Positions 46,558-55,301 of a DNA stretch of 64,000 bases are shown here, piece by piece (the first letter of the stretch is position 1; each line of letters starts with the position of its first letter). Source of the DNA: Sporosarcina sp. D27 (GTDB taxonomy: Bacteria; Bacillota; Bacilli; Bacillales_A; Planococcaceae); NCBI RefSeq assembly GCF_000586555.1, contig NZ_AZUC01000046.1, positions 62,001 through 126,000 on the forward strand. The letters run 5' to 3'. The notes below the pieces were generated by a model. It had not been told where the DNA came from and made no database searches. It saw only the letters and a program-made list of their open reading frames with translations. Made by a program: the position numbers and the translations under genes.

Positions 46558-47115
46558 ATGAGTCGCTCACTTAAAAAAGAGGCAATACTCAATACAGCAG
46601 AAGCCTTATTCTATGATCATGGATTTCACGCTGTTGGATTGAAGCAAATTATAAATGAATCGAATGTAGCAACAATGACACTTTACAACCATTTTTCGTC
46701 AAAAGAACATCTCATAGAAGAGATCCTTAAGAACCGTGAATCACAATATTGGTCATATCTGAACTCATCTGTTGAAGAAGAATCCCATGACCCTTTTTTA
46801 GAAATCGTAGAGGCGCACGTCAAATGGCTAAATGATAAAGGGAAGAAAGGCTGTATGTTTCTTCGGGCAATCGAGGAATTTAACGGAACAAACAATGAGA
46901 TTGAAAGCATTGCAAGAAATCATAAAAACAAGGTATTAGGACATTTACGGGACCTTGGTCAGAAAAAAGGATACTCGAATTATGAAGATATTGCTTTTCA
47001 AATAGCTGTATTATTAGAAGGCGCAACTTCGATGGCCGAAATCGTTGGGGCACAGCAAGCAGGAAACCAAGCGCTTTGTATGGTGGAAACACTTTTACAA
47101 GCCTGGAGAAGTTAA
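46558..47115 (+). CDS. TetR-family transcriptional regulator
   Basis: This 185-residue repressor has an N-terminal helix-turn-helix (AILNTAEALFYDHGFHAVGL, QIINESNVATMTLYNHFSSK). A ligand-binding helical domain resembling the YxaF/LmrA group follows (LNDKGKKGCMFLRAIEEFNG). GAGGAGG precedes ATG 46558. It is followed by an MFS gene in the same direction with a copy of the putative operator between them. Confidence 0.9.
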   Translation: MSRSLKKEAILNTAEALFYDHGFHAVGLKQIINESNVATMTLYNHFSSKEHLIEEILKNRESQYWSYLNSSVEEESHDPFLEIVEAHVKWLNDKGKKGCMFLRAIEEFNGTNNEIESIARNHKNKVLGHLRDLGQKKGYSNYEDIAFQIAVLLEGATSMAEIVGAQQAGNQALCMVETLLQAWRS

Positions 47116-47137
47116 GTTGCTTCTTTTCTATTTAATA

Positions 47138-47154
47138 GAAAGAACGTTCTATTT
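47138..47154 (+). promoter_or_regulatory. Second TetR-type operator
   Basis: AGAACGTTCT (47141-47150) is a perfect 10-bp palindrome inside AATAGAAAGAACGTTCTATT. It shares GAACGTTCTAT with the site at 46526. It lies 80 bp before the MFS start. Confidence 0.55.
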
Positions 47155-47229
47155 AAATGGGTAGTTATGATATGTAAAGTCTATAGGTGATTGAGTCATA
47201 TTCTGCTTAAAATGAAACGAGGGATTGAT

Positions 47230-48366
47230 TTGAAAAAACGAATAGTACTTCCAGGTCTCGCTATGATCGCAGTCACATATGGTTTAGGAAGATTCGCCTA
47301 CGGATTATTATTACCGGAGATTTCATCCACTCTGGATATGAACCCCCAAATTTCAGGTATCACTGGATCCGGTTCCTATTTTGCATATTGCATTGCTATC
47401 GTCCTTTCCGTCCTTTTGATTCCTAAATTAGGGCCACTTCCCTCCATTGTGGCAGCAGGCATTTCAGCATTTGCAGGGATGCTTTTAATAGCACTATCAA
47501 CAAATCAAATCATGTTAGCTGCGGGTGTCCTCATCGCGGGTGCTAGTACAGGTTTTGGATCACCAGCATATGGTGAAGTTGTAACAAAAAAGATAGGAAA
47601 GCCGTTTCAGGATCAGGCAAACACTTGGATTAACGCCGGTACAGGTTTTGGCGTAATGGTATCAGGTCCTATCGTGCTCCTTCTCTCAGGGCATTGGCAA
47701 ACGGTATATTTTTTGTTTGCTTTTACCGCATTGGCGGTTTTAATTTGGAATTTTGTAAACATCCCCAGAGTTCAAAAGGACGAAGAGGAAAATCAAATCA
47801 AGTTTTCTTTTCATAAAGCAGATTTTAAAAAGTCTTTCTTTCTTATCGTTGCCTCCATTATCTTGGGGATTTCGACAGCAATTTATTGGACATTTTCAAA
47901 AGACTTTATAACGAATGAGGGAAATCTATCTTCATTAATGACATCGATTTTTTGGATCTTGATCGGCTTGTCGGGAATTGCCGGAGGCGTTGCAGGAAAT
48001 GTTATTGAAAAACTTGGGCTTGTGAAGGCATACCGATTCACGGTAATGGTCATCTTTTTTTCTCTCGTTATTCTTGCCCTCTTTCATACTGAGGTTATTC
48101 CCGTCTATATTTCCGCCCTGTTCTTTGGTAGTTCCTATATCTTTTTAACAGGGGTGCTATTGGTTTGGGGGATAAGATTGTTTCCGCAGCAATCTTCATT
48201 GGGAATTGGGCTACCCTTTTTAGCCCTGGCATTTGGTCAAATCATCGGATCGGCCACAGCTGGTTTATTTATACAATGGACGAATTATATGTCAGCATTT
48301 ATCACCTTTGGCTTGATCGGGTTATCGGTTATATTTATTCGCCCTACAGGCACCGTTGAAAACTAG
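47230..48366 (+). CDS. MFS transporter, YbfB-like
   Basis: This 378-residue transporter has about twelve membrane helices. GLGRFAYGLLLPEISSTLDM near the front and AGASTGFGSPAYGEVVTKKI are typical of the YbfB branch of the major facilitator superfamily. TTG 47230 lies five bases after GAGGGA; ATG 47212 has no ribosome site but is also possible. It is likely controlled by the adjacent TetR protein as an efflux or uptake pump; substrate unknown. Confidence 0.82.
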   Translation: MKKRIVLPGLAMIAVTYGLGRFAYGLLLPEISSTLDMNPQISGITGSGSYFAYCIAIVLSVLLIPKLGPLPSIVAAGISAFAGMLLIALSTNQIMLAAGVLIAGASTGFGSPAYGEVVTKKIGKPFQDQANTWINAGTGFGVMVSGPIVLLLSGHWQTVYFLFAFTALAVLIWNFVNIPRVQKDEEENQIKFSFHKADFKKSFFLIVASIILGISTAIYWTFSKDFITNEGNLSSLMTSIFWILIGLSGIAGGVAGNVIEKLGLVKAYRFTVMVIFFSLVILALFHTEVIPVYISALFFGSSYIFLTGVLLVWGIRLFPQQSSLGIGLPFLALAFGQIIGSATAGLFIQWTNYMSAFITFGLIGLSVIFIRPTGTVEN

Positions 48367-48534
48367 GATGAAAAGAAAATTTCTTATTCTTGAGACTATC
48401 TTGGTTGCAGATTTTCGCGTTTGATTTAATAGGTGAAGGGTTTATCGCTCAGATCCTAAATGGCTTCCCTGTAGTTTTCAAATGAAGGATTACCGTTTCG
48501 TTTATCGAAATGTAGAAGGAGGGAGGTAATGCTC

Positions 48535-48786
48535 ATGACAAATGAAGACGTAAACAAACTATCGGATATGCTGTTACAAAGTCTTTATGACTATCACTTT
48601 GCTTATAACGGAGAACCCTACACTCTACCAAAGGCAATGCTAAATGCCGACGTAAATAGCAAATTGGCTATTGAATATCTTATCGAAAGGGAATATGCCG
48701 CAGACAACGGGAGAGAATCGGATAATCTAGTTTTATCCATAACAACAAAAGGCTTGGAATATATTAAAAATAAGCACGTCCATTGA
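48535..48786 (+). CDS. Small winged-helix-like protein
   Basis: This 83-residue protein reads like a small helical domain ending in a wing: DVNKLSDMLLQSLYDYHFAY, KLAIEYLIEREYAA, VLSITTKGLEYIKNK. The TTKGLEYI end is common in winged-helix proteins. AAGGAGGGAGG lies eight bases before ATG 48535. Function unknown. Confidence 0.6.
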   Translation: MTNEDVNKLSDMLLQSLYDYHFAYNGEPYTLPKAMLNADVNSKLAIEYLIEREYAADNGRESDNLVLSITTKGLEYIKNKHVH

Positions 48787-48839
48787 GCTAGAAAAAATTT
48801 GTGTAAGATAAGAACAATATTAAAATAGATACTATTAAT

Positions 48840-48901
48840 AAAGGTGTGCATGAAACTTTCGTGTTTGTTTGAACATTCACGTTTGTTTTACGCACACCTT
48901 T
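48840..48901. terminator. Bidirectional terminator
   Basis: AAAGGTGTGC pairs with GCACACCTTT (48892-48901) across a loop holding GAAACTTTCGTGTTTG and CATTCACGTTTGTTTT. A related loop sequence recurs near 53207-53230. It separates convergent genes. Confidence 0.65.
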
Positions 48902-49015
48902 CTTTACGTTGCATTAACTTAAGCATGTTGACTGAAATTTTTCATTCAGTTACTGTAACACAAAACAGACATGGAATTATTCATATCTAAAGACGAAATT
49001 CTTTATCAATTAAGC

Positions 49016-49624
49016 TTAATAATATCTGTACCCAGGTTGGTAATTCTGGTAATACTGCTGATTATTATGCTGAGTCATATTATTTGTTCCTCTGTTGCAA
49101 TCCGAGTATGGACCGATATATGTTGAAGGTTTTACTGGTTCTATAGCTTTTCTCCATTGATTTTCATCGAGACAATAGGTATGAGCCATGATATTTGCAG
49201 GAGTGAATTTTAAGATGTCTGAACCTAAGATCACCTCGGGAGTTGGTGCATCAAAAATTGCCAAAAGATGAGTGTTATCTGTAGTGGCCACTTCGTAATG
49301 CCACCACCCTTGCGGAACATTTGCGACTTTTCCAGGGGTAATAGGGAAATTGAGTAATTCTTTCGTAAATGGATTTAGTATCGAAACAGTTGCTGCACCT
49401 GAAATACAGTAGACTAGCTCAGCTGCATTTTGATGATAGTGAGGTTCCACCACATTATTAGTGCTTAGGAAAATATCAAGCAGCGAGACATTCTCTAGTG
49501 TATTTAACTGTTGAATACCTAAAACATTAATAAAGTTTCTGCCGTCTTTTCTGAACAAAGGACTTTCATTTACATCAAAAGTGAACTGCGTGGTTGGTGA
49601 AGTGTAATCAATATTTGAATTCAT
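49016..49624 (-). CDS. Cupin-domain protein with Gln/Tyr-rich tail
   Basis: This 202-residue protein has one cupin barrel. Metal ligands are in VEPHYHQNAAELVYCISGAA (His, His, Glu), with NVPQGWWHYEVA as the second motif carrying a His. The last 30 residues (TQHNNQQYYQNYQPGYRYY) are rich in Gln, Asn and Tyr, as in some spore-coat proteins. AAAGGATGTG lies upstream of the ATG at 49624. The same ribosome site precedes the next minus-strand gene. A coat or oxalate-type role is speculation. Confidence 0.72.
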   Translation of the reverse strand: MNSNIDYTSPTTQFTFDVNESPLFRKDGRNFINVLGIQQLNTLENVSLLDIFLSTNNVVEPHYHQNAAELVYCISGAATVSILNPFTKELLNFPITPGKVANVPQGWWHYEVATTDNTHLLAIFDAPTPEVILGSDILKFTPANIMAHTYCLDENQWRKAIEPVKPSTYIGPYSDCNRGTNNMTQHNNQQYYQNYQPGYRYY

Positions 49625-49705
49625 AAGCACATCCTTTTCTGATGATGTCAAATATGCATAGTTAGCACATATACAGGATATGTATGGTCTTGTTTTAGTG
49701 TGATA

Positions 49706-49727
49706 AGCCCAATATTTTTCTTGGGCT
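49706..49727. terminator. Hairpin between minus-strand genes
   Basis: AGCCCAA pairs with TTGGGCT around TATTTTTC. Read on the minus strand it follows the 85-residue gene by about 160 bp and precedes the cupin gene. Confidence 0.45.
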
Positions 49728-49890
49728 ATAATATAGTCTTCAAATAAAATGCAGCTGCAGTGTTTGTAGTAAGTAAGATTTATTTGTAGAAATAAACATT
49801 AACGTGACGCTCCTTACAAATAAGAGAAGCACCAAAGAGATAATGCGACGTGAGGTATGCATAATTATTAGTCCATTTCTTAAAAGGAAA

Positions 49891-50148
49891 TTAATTTTCC
49901 CTCTCCATTTCTTCTATTTTTCTAGTTAATTGATCGATTTGTTTTTGCATAGATTCAAATTGATTTGATTGGTTTTTTGTGTCTTGACTACTCGAGTTTT
50001 CTAATTGCTGAAGTTCAATTCCCGCTCCTATTGCCTGAAGACCATCTCCTAATGTGGAGAGTAATGATCCAATAAAACCAATTTTAGCAGCATAAATTTC
50101 AGGAGAGATACCATTTTCACCTTGCGGAGAATTATCAAAATTATTCAT
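49891..50148 (-). CDS. Small coiled-coil protein
   Basis: This 85-residue protein has an N-terminal glycine-containing amphipathic part (IYAAKIGFIGSLLSTLGDGL, QAIGAGIEL) and a C-terminal coiled coil (MQKQIDQLTRKIEEMEREN). Its ATG has AAAGGATGTG upstream, the same context as the cupin gene. I have seen such proteins in Bacillus genomes but know no function. Confidence 0.65.
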   Translation of the reverse strand: MNNFDNSPQGENGISPEIYAAKIGFIGSLLSTLGDGLQAIGAGIELQQLENSSSQDTKNQSNQFESMQKQIDQLTRKIEEMEREN

Positions 50149-50261
50149 TGTTACACATCCTTTTTTTAATAATGGCTTTTAACTATAGTATGAAACAATT
50201 GCCACAACGTTGTAGTCAATTTAAGGATATTACACATTCCGAAGAAAATACGTCACAAACT

Positions 50262-50291
50262 AAAAAAACCACTCATAATTTAAATGAGTGG
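50262..50291 (-). terminator. Terminator of the minus-strand GNAT gene
   Basis: CCACTCAT and ATGAGTGG form the stem. On the minus strand it is followed by TTTTTTT (AAAAAAA at 50262-50268). It lies 40 bp after the GNAT stop. Confidence 0.75.
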
Positions 50292-50329
50292 AAAAAGAGT
50301 GTGTCTAAAAATCAGAGTCAATTACAAGG

Positions 50330-50869
50330 TTAGTCTTTCGGATTAAGGATAGCCAACATCTGATGATCTTCCCAAGACCCATTAATTTTAACGTTTTTCA
50401 AAGCTATTCCTTCTTTATGGAAACCAGCTTTTTCTAAAACTCGAATGGAACCTAAGTTATCCGGCATTACTCCTGCTTCGATTCGATGTAAGTTTAGAAT
50501 TTCGAAAGCATAATCAACAACCAACTTGGTAGCTTCGGTAGTATAACCTTTACCATTATGTTTTTGGTCTAAGGAATAGCCTAAAAGCGCACTTTCACGT
50601 GGTCCACGGAAAACTTGAAACAAGCCGATAGTGCCTATAAGAGTATCCTCGCTAATTTTAAAGATCCCGAATCGATATTCTAATTCTTTTTTTGTGTTTT
50701 GTTCCCATTTTTCAATTAATTCTTTCTGTGTTTCTAAAGTCCAATAATTTTCCGGATGAGTTATGGAATAGTTTTCAAAAAAAGCTCGATTTCTTTTTTC
50801 TAAACTTAGTAATTCAACAGCATCTGAGAGGATAAGCGGTCGTATATATACATTTGATATTTTGGTCAT
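50330..50869 (-). CDS. GNAT N-acetyltransferase, RimJ/RimL type
   Basis: This 179-residue protein has IRPLILSDAVELLSLEKRNR at the front, LGYSLDQKHNGKGYTTEATK as acetyl-CoA loop, LNLHRIEAGVMPDNLGSIRV and LEKAGFHKEGI near the end. It is complete and close to ribosomal-protein serine acetyltransferase relatives. AAAGGAAG precedes the ATG. It is one of several GNATs in the window. Confidence 0.88.
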   Translation of the reverse strand: MTKISNVYIRPLILSDAVELLSLEKRNRAFFENYSITHPENYWTLETQKELIEKWEQNTKKELEYRFGIFKISEDTLIGTIGLFQVFRGPRESALLGYSLDQKHNGKGYTTEATKLVVDYAFEILNLHRIEAGVMPDNLGSIRVLEKAGFHKEGIALKNVKINGSWEDHQMLAILNPKD

Positions 50870-50971
50870 CTAATCTTCCTTTCTGTATGTATAGCACTTA
50901 AAAATTATATCATACAGTCGTAATGTGTCGATTCGCATGCCAAACAAAAAGTGACTCGAATAAAGAGGAAA

Positions 50972-51071
50972 TTGACAGTTTTAACAGTACTAAAAAACAG
51001 TAGCAATCATAGCAGAATGTATTAGGCAGCTAGGGGATGGGGCAGTTGAGTAAAAGCAAAAAAGAAGGCTG
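50972..51071 (+). pseudogene. Decayed copy of the 36-residue phage-type ORF at 57011
   Basis: TTGACAGTTTTAACAGTACT and CAGTAGCAATCATAGC align with ATGACAGTTTTAACA... of 57011-57121, then GGGGATGGGGCAGTTGAGTA matches its end. Frame is lost by indels and stops. Flanking 3' sequence (ACAGTCACCTTT) is also shared, so a longer block was copied. Confidence 0.65.
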
Positions 51072-51088
51072 ATTCTAATCAATCAGCC
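51067..51088 (+). terminator. Perfect hairpin after the decayed ORF
   Basis: GGCTGATT-ctaatc-AATCAGCC. The matching place near 57115-57140 has a mutated stem. Confidence 0.5.
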
Positions 51089-51739
51089 ATCTCTTTACAG
51101 TCACCTTTGCCTTTAGGCGAGTTAGGAGTATTTACAGGAATAAGACGAACTATACATTTTGGAATAAAGTGACTGATGGCGTGGCGATCCTATAGAAAAA
51201 ACTGTGGATAGAGCACTCCAGTTACGATTGGTAGCCCTGTTTGAGCAACAAATGGTGTTTGCAAGAAGTGTTATTGGAAATAAGGACCTACTCAAGAGCT
51301 TTCATTTCTCTCCGAACATTCCCGTTCTTTTCACACGGATTCATCTATCACTTTTATACTTCAGGCTGTAAGATACTAGATATGACTTAAAAACATTAAA
51401 ATTAGCAAGGATAGTATTGCAATTTCATAAAGATAATAGATTATTGGGATTTTCATGATAAAGTTGATTTATATACATAGATTTATACTCATATGGAGAT
51501 GTGTGCGATGGGCGCATCTTAATGTTGCATAGTATCTCTTTTCAAGGCGAACCAGTGACATAGCCGATTTGAAGAACACCTCAATGCTTCAGCGGATTCT
51601 ATATAATACAATAATTTCAGTATCGCATGAGTTCTTCGTTATTCGGAACCGTCTGCCATTCGCTTCGTTTTTTGCGTTTTTGTACGAACATGAGGTTAAA
51701 AATATGTATATAAAAATTATCTAAAAGGGGAATGCTTTC

Positions 51740-53011
51740 ATGACAAACTTTAATGCAGTATCAGCAAAAAATACGGAGAATGCACCAAATGGTAACGGAT
51801 TATCTTCACAAACTGTTGCTTTTTCTCATTACAATAATCTTTCGGCTCAATTACCTATCGAACCCAAAACAGGTAACTTGGTAGCTGGTGGTATAAAAGA
51901 GCAGGCTGAACAGTGTTTCAATAATATCAAGGCAATAGTAAACAGCATCGATCATGTTATGAGCGATATTGTTAGAATCACTGTATTCGTTAAGGATATT
52001 CAAGATGTTGACGCTGTAGACGAAGTGTATAAAACATTCTTCCCAACTTATGTTCCATCACGGACGACAGTTGCAGTCGCAGCTTTGCCTATGGATGCTT
52101 TGGTACAAGTTGAGGCTCTTGTTTCACACGGTGAAGGTACAATTCCAAACGCACCACAAGCAGGAGATCTCATTAAGCTTACAAATAACACATCAAATGC
52201 ACCAACAAGTCCTCTATCTACACAAACCGTGTCTTTCTCTCATTACAATAATCTTTCGGCTCAACTGCCTATCGATCCGAAAACTGGTAGATTGGTAGCT
52301 GGCGGTGCGAGAGAGCAGGCTGGACAGTGCTTGAAGAATATTAAGGCCATTTTAGAAAGTATCGATGTTCCTTTTGACGATATCGTCAAGGTCAATGTGT
52401 TCCTTAAAGACCTATCGGATACGGAAGCTGTAAACGAAGTGTATAAAACATTCTTCCCAGACTCAGCAATTGCTCGAGCTGTAGCGTATGTACCTGCACG
52501 CACAACAGTTGAAGCTGCAGCATTACCTATGGGGGCTTTGGTGCAAATTGAAGTAGTAGTTTCCCACGGTGACGGTACACCTCCGCAAGCTATTGAAGAC
52601 AGACACGGTATCGTAATCTGGGCAAACAACACAGAGAATGCACCAAAGAGTTCTCTTTCTACACAAACTGTAGCATTCTCTCACTACAACCACCTCTCAG
52701 CTCAATTGCCTTTGGATCCAAAAACTGGTGAATTGGTAGCTGGTGGTGTAAAAGAACAGGCTGAACAGTGTTTGAAAAATATTAAGGCAATTGTAGAAAG
52801 TATCGATCACGTTTTGGAAGATGTAGTTAAAGTAAATATCTTCGTTAAAAATATTGCAGACATGGATGCAGTGGACGAAGCTTACAAAACATTCTTCCCA
52901 GGTGGAGTTCCTGCACGAAGAACAGTTGGCGTCTCTGCTTTACCTAATGATGCTTTAATCCAAATCGATGCAGTTGTGAGTAACGCTGAAGGAACACCTC
53001 CAAAAGCATAA
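51740..53011 (+). CDS. Triple-domain RidA/YjgF-family protein (covalent trimer)
   Basis: This 423-residue protein consists of three complete RidA domains in tandem (about residues 9-140, 155-287 and 295-423) with short linkers and no other domain. Each repeats FSHYN(N/H)LSAQLP, K(T)G.LVAGG..EQA.QC..NIKAI, YKTFFP and VP(S/A)R.TV...ALP. RidA works as a trimer with active sites between subunits and hydrolyses reactive enamines/imines from PLP enzymes. The key Arg is kept in all three (Arg108, Arg254, Arg393). The catalytic acidic residue is Glu125 and Glu271, but Asp410 in the third. Domain 2 has a ten-residue insertion before its Arg. AAAAGGGG precedes ATG 51740. It is a single gene. Confidence 0.9.
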   Translation: MTNFNAVSAKNTENAPNGNGLSSQTVAFSHYNNLSAQLPIEPKTGNLVAGGIKEQAEQCFNNIKAIVNSIDHVMSDIVRITVFVKDIQDVDAVDEVYKTFFPTYVPSRTTVAVAALPMDALVQVEALVSHGEGTIPNAPQAGDLIKLTNNTSNAPTSPLSTQTVSFSHYNNLSAQLPIDPKTGRLVAGGAREQAGQCLKNIKAILESIDVPFDDIVKVNVFLKDLSDTEAVNEVYKTFFPDSAIARAVAYVPARTTVEAAALPMGALVQIEVVVSHGDGTPPQAIEDRHGIVIWANNTENAPKSSLSTQTVAFSHYNHLSAQLPLDPKTGELVAGGVKEQAEQCLKNIKAIVESIDHVLEDVVKVNIFVKNIADMDAVDEAYKTFFPGGVPARRTVGVSALPNDALIQIDAVVSNAEGTPPKA

Positions 53012-53098
53012 CAAACATTCGTTCGCGAATACAGGAAGATTGAAATTCACTTGTTAATGCCGCTGATGAATGAGAAAAAAGCAGGCCCTATTTAAAAA

Positions 53099-53145
53099 AA
53101 CATCGAGATTTTAGCCGATTATGGCTTAGATCTCGATGTTTATTT
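53099..53145 (+). terminator. Terminator of the triple RidA gene
   Basis: AACATCGAGAT pairs with ATCTCGATGTT (53130-53140), followed by TATTT, and A's precede it. It lies 88 bp after the stop. Confidence 0.7.
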
Positions 53146-53262
53146 AGTTTCGAGGCATAACTAGATCAACAAATACTCATCAACTTCCAAGTGAAAGGAG
53201 CCTACGCAAGAAACTTTCCTGTTTGTTTCATGCACAGATACCTCTTACTTCATCGACAAATT

Positions 53263-53290
53263 AAAAGCACCTCATATTTGCAATGAGATG
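53263..53290 (-). terminator. Terminator of the minus-strand MBL gene
   Basis: CATCTCAT and ATGAGGTG (minus strand) form the stem, followed by CTTTTAATTT. It lies 17 bp past the stop. Confidence 0.65.
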
Positions 53291-53306
53291 ACTGATGTTT
53301 ATAGAA

Positions 53307-54155
53307 TTATTTTGATTGAATTATCTGGTCATTCACAAAAGCTTTTAAGAAAAATAATTCATCATCATTGGGATCCCTTTTATTCTCTAGCTTGAAACAC
53401 TTTGTTGCACTTTCAAGACATGGTGATTTTACAGCACGACTTGCAGTTGTTAACTCTTTCCAATATATATTCATTTCATCTACATCGCAGATAGATTCAT
53501 GACCAAGTAGGAACATTTCAGCATCATATTTCTGAATGTCATTAATCATAGGTAATAACAATGACTGCTTGAAATGATATAAAGAATTTGTGGTAGTGCC
53601 ATATGGACTATCACCTAAAAAAATCACTTTTTCATCGGGAATATAAATGATTGTAGAATCATTTGTATGTGTGCTTTTGATTGTTTCAATTATGCAAACT
53701 TTATTTCCCAAATCGAGAGTTAACCTATTTTCAAAGATTACATCCGGGGAGTTCAACTTGAAATCATCCCTGTTAGGTATATCGGTTTTTATAATCTCCT
53801 TGCACATAGAACTCATTTGATTAGTATTAACATACTTTTCGAGTGAACTGTCATCATACGAATAGTCTTGCCATTCTTTTATTATTTTGTTTGTTTGACT
53901 ATTAACTATAACAGTTGCATCAAATTCGTTCATACCTAGGAAATGATCCCAATGTGCATGAGTAATAACCACATATTTAACCGGAGGTACATTTAGTTTC
54001 TCGATTTCTAGTAAAAATTCTTTAGCATGCTGAGTTGAGTTACCACAATCTATTATTAGACTATATTGGTTGCCACATACCAATCCTAATGTTGGTCGTT
54101 CTCTATCATTTTGATTAGGTAAATAATATATAGTCTCACTTAATTGTTTTAACAT
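53307..54155 (-). CDS. MBL-fold metallo-hydrolase
   Basis: This 282-residue protein carries THAHWDH (His66, His68, Asp70, His71). Later ligands are in KSTHTNDS, FLGDSPYG and LLGHESICD. The first strand pair (TLGLVCGNQYSLIIDCG) is typical of the fold. ATG at 54155 has GAGGAGAT upstream; the GTG at 54170 lies before that site. It differs from the MBL protein at 12715 in length and C-terminus. Substrate unknown. Confidence 0.85.
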   Translation of the reverse strand: MLKQLSETIYYLPNQNDRERPTLGLVCGNQYSLIIDCGNSTQHAKEFLLEIEKLNVPPVKYVVITHAHWDHFLGMNEFDATVIVNSQTNKIIKEWQDYSYDDSSLEKYVNTNQMSSMCKEIIKTDIPNRDDFKLNSPDVIFENRLTLDLGNKVCIIETIKSTHTNDSTIIYIPDEKVIFLGDSPYGTTTNSLYHFKQSLLLPMINDIQKYDAEMFLLGHESICDVDEMNIYWKELTTASRAVKSPCLESATKCFKLENKRDPNDDELFFLKAFVNDQIIQSK

Positions 54156-54576
54156 GTTATATCTCCTCACTCATTTTATTAATAGTGATTTTGTGAAAGA
54201 GAAAATCTACATGCTTATTCTAAGAACAATAAAATAATATAAGATTTTCTCATTTTAGTTTTTTACCATTGGACTTGTACCTCCTTATTTGCTCTAAGGA
54301 AAATTATAACATGCAACTAATGCTACAGGGAGTTATTTCTTGAAAAGTTAGAATATTTATCGTTTGTGAATCAACTATTTATTACTGTATAAATGTGACA
54401 AATGAGGTGACGAAACAATATTTCGTGAGAAACTGTTTAATTGCGGAGAACATTACTGAGTTACTGAAGCATTCCGAACATAAGACGTATCAGACAGAAA
54501 ATGTGCAACTAAAAACTTGCTGTTACAATAATATTAATGGCGAGTATGATAAAAAATTGTAAAGGTTGTGGACAGT
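54156..54576. other. Gap with an inverted repeat and an element A trace
   Basis: GAGAAAATCT (54199) and AGATTTTCTC (54241) are inverted. GCATTCCGAACATAAGACG near 54472 resembles the element A core. No gene is visible. Confidence 0.4.
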
Positions 54577-55089
54577 ATGGAAGATATTATTGAAAGAAAG
54601 ATTAAGTATAACACTGAAATAGTAGACTATAAATGTAAGTTATTAGAATTGAAAGGTCGAAACCTAAAGCTTTTTCATGTTATTGAAACTCCTTTTACTA
54701 TGATTGCGGGAAATGTTGGATTAACTATTCCAAAAGGAAGCTATACTGTAGCTTACTTCTGGGAAGATAGACCCTATAATTTGTATTTTTGGAGAAATAG
54801 TGATGGTGAGTATTTGGGCGCTTATTTTAATATTGTAAAAAACACAATAATTAGTTCAGATATGGTTTCTTTTGAGGATTTAATTTTGGATATTTTAGTC
54901 TTTCCAGATGGTGAATATTACATTTTAGACGAAGATGAATTACCTGTTTCTATTGATATTTTTGAAGAAGGTTACGTTAAATCTTCATTGAATATGCTAA
55001 CCTCTACTTTGTTTGTAATTCTCGAAGAGATCAAATCAGAAGCTGTTAGTAAATATAATCACAAGTCACTTTCGGCTTATTTATTTTAA
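54577..55089 (+). CDS. DUF402-family phosphatase-like protein
   Basis: This 170-residue protein has YTVAYFWEDRPYNLYFWRNS, GEYLGAYFNIVKNTII, DLILDILVFPDGEYYILDED, the order of conserved strands in DUF402. Characterised DUF402 members are nucleoside di/triphosphatases or fluoroacetate-related hydrolases needing metal ions held by the Asp/Glu residues of the LDILVFPDG-EYYILDEDE segment. ATG 54577 lies 11 bases after AAAGG; a GTG at 54568 is possible. Confidence 0.7.
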   Translation: MEDIIERKIKYNTEIVDYKCKLLELKGRNLKLFHVIETPFTMIAGNVGLTIPKGSYTVAYFWEDRPYNLYFWRNSDGEYLGAYFNIVKNTIISSDMVSFEDLILDILVFPDGEYYILDEDELPVSIDIFEEGYVKSSLNMLTSTLFVILEEIKSEAVSKYNHKSLSAYLF

Positions 55090-55135
55090 ATATTTTTTAT
55101 GTCGCAGTACGAACATAATGAAACAAACTGTGAAG
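55090..55135 (+). repeat. Element A core fragment
   Basis: TTATGTCGCAGTACGAACAT and AATGAAACAAAC correspond to the element A core (TGTCGCATTCGGACTATAAC). A similar scrap, AAGTCGCATTCCGAACAAAA, follows the gene at 56469. No hairpins remain. Confidence 0.4.
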
Positions 55136-55225
55136 GAGCGAATCAACAACGAAAAAGTAATTCATTGGGATTCTGTATTTAAGTAAAAGAACTTGCGAGT
55201 TTTCATTGCTGAATGTCACTAATAG

Positions 55226-55250
55226 AAAAAACCGCCTATTAAAGACGGTT
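55226..55250 (-). terminator. Terminator of the HAD gene
   Basis: On the minus strand AACCGTC-tttaata-GGCGGTT is followed by TTTT. It lies about 50 bp past the stop. Confidence 0.7.
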
Positions 55251-55301
55251 AGATTAATGGCATTACTATAAGATTTATGTTGATCACCAAATGTTTCTAA
55301 C

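Larger units (their letters stand above)
50870..51739. other. Long gap with decayed sequences
   Basis: It holds the decayed copy of a small phage-type ORF and its hairpin (listed separately) and a hairpin AGATGTG/CGCATCT near 51499-51521. A start-less open stretch of about 58 codons (51196-51372; DRALQLRLVALFEQQMVFAR) might be an old coding fragment. No intact gene seen. Confidence 0.4.

Noticed and set aside
51740-53011. Tandem DNA repeat of about 430 bp as a satellite
   Set aside because: The three units are in frame and encode three full RidA domains, so protein-level duplication explains them.
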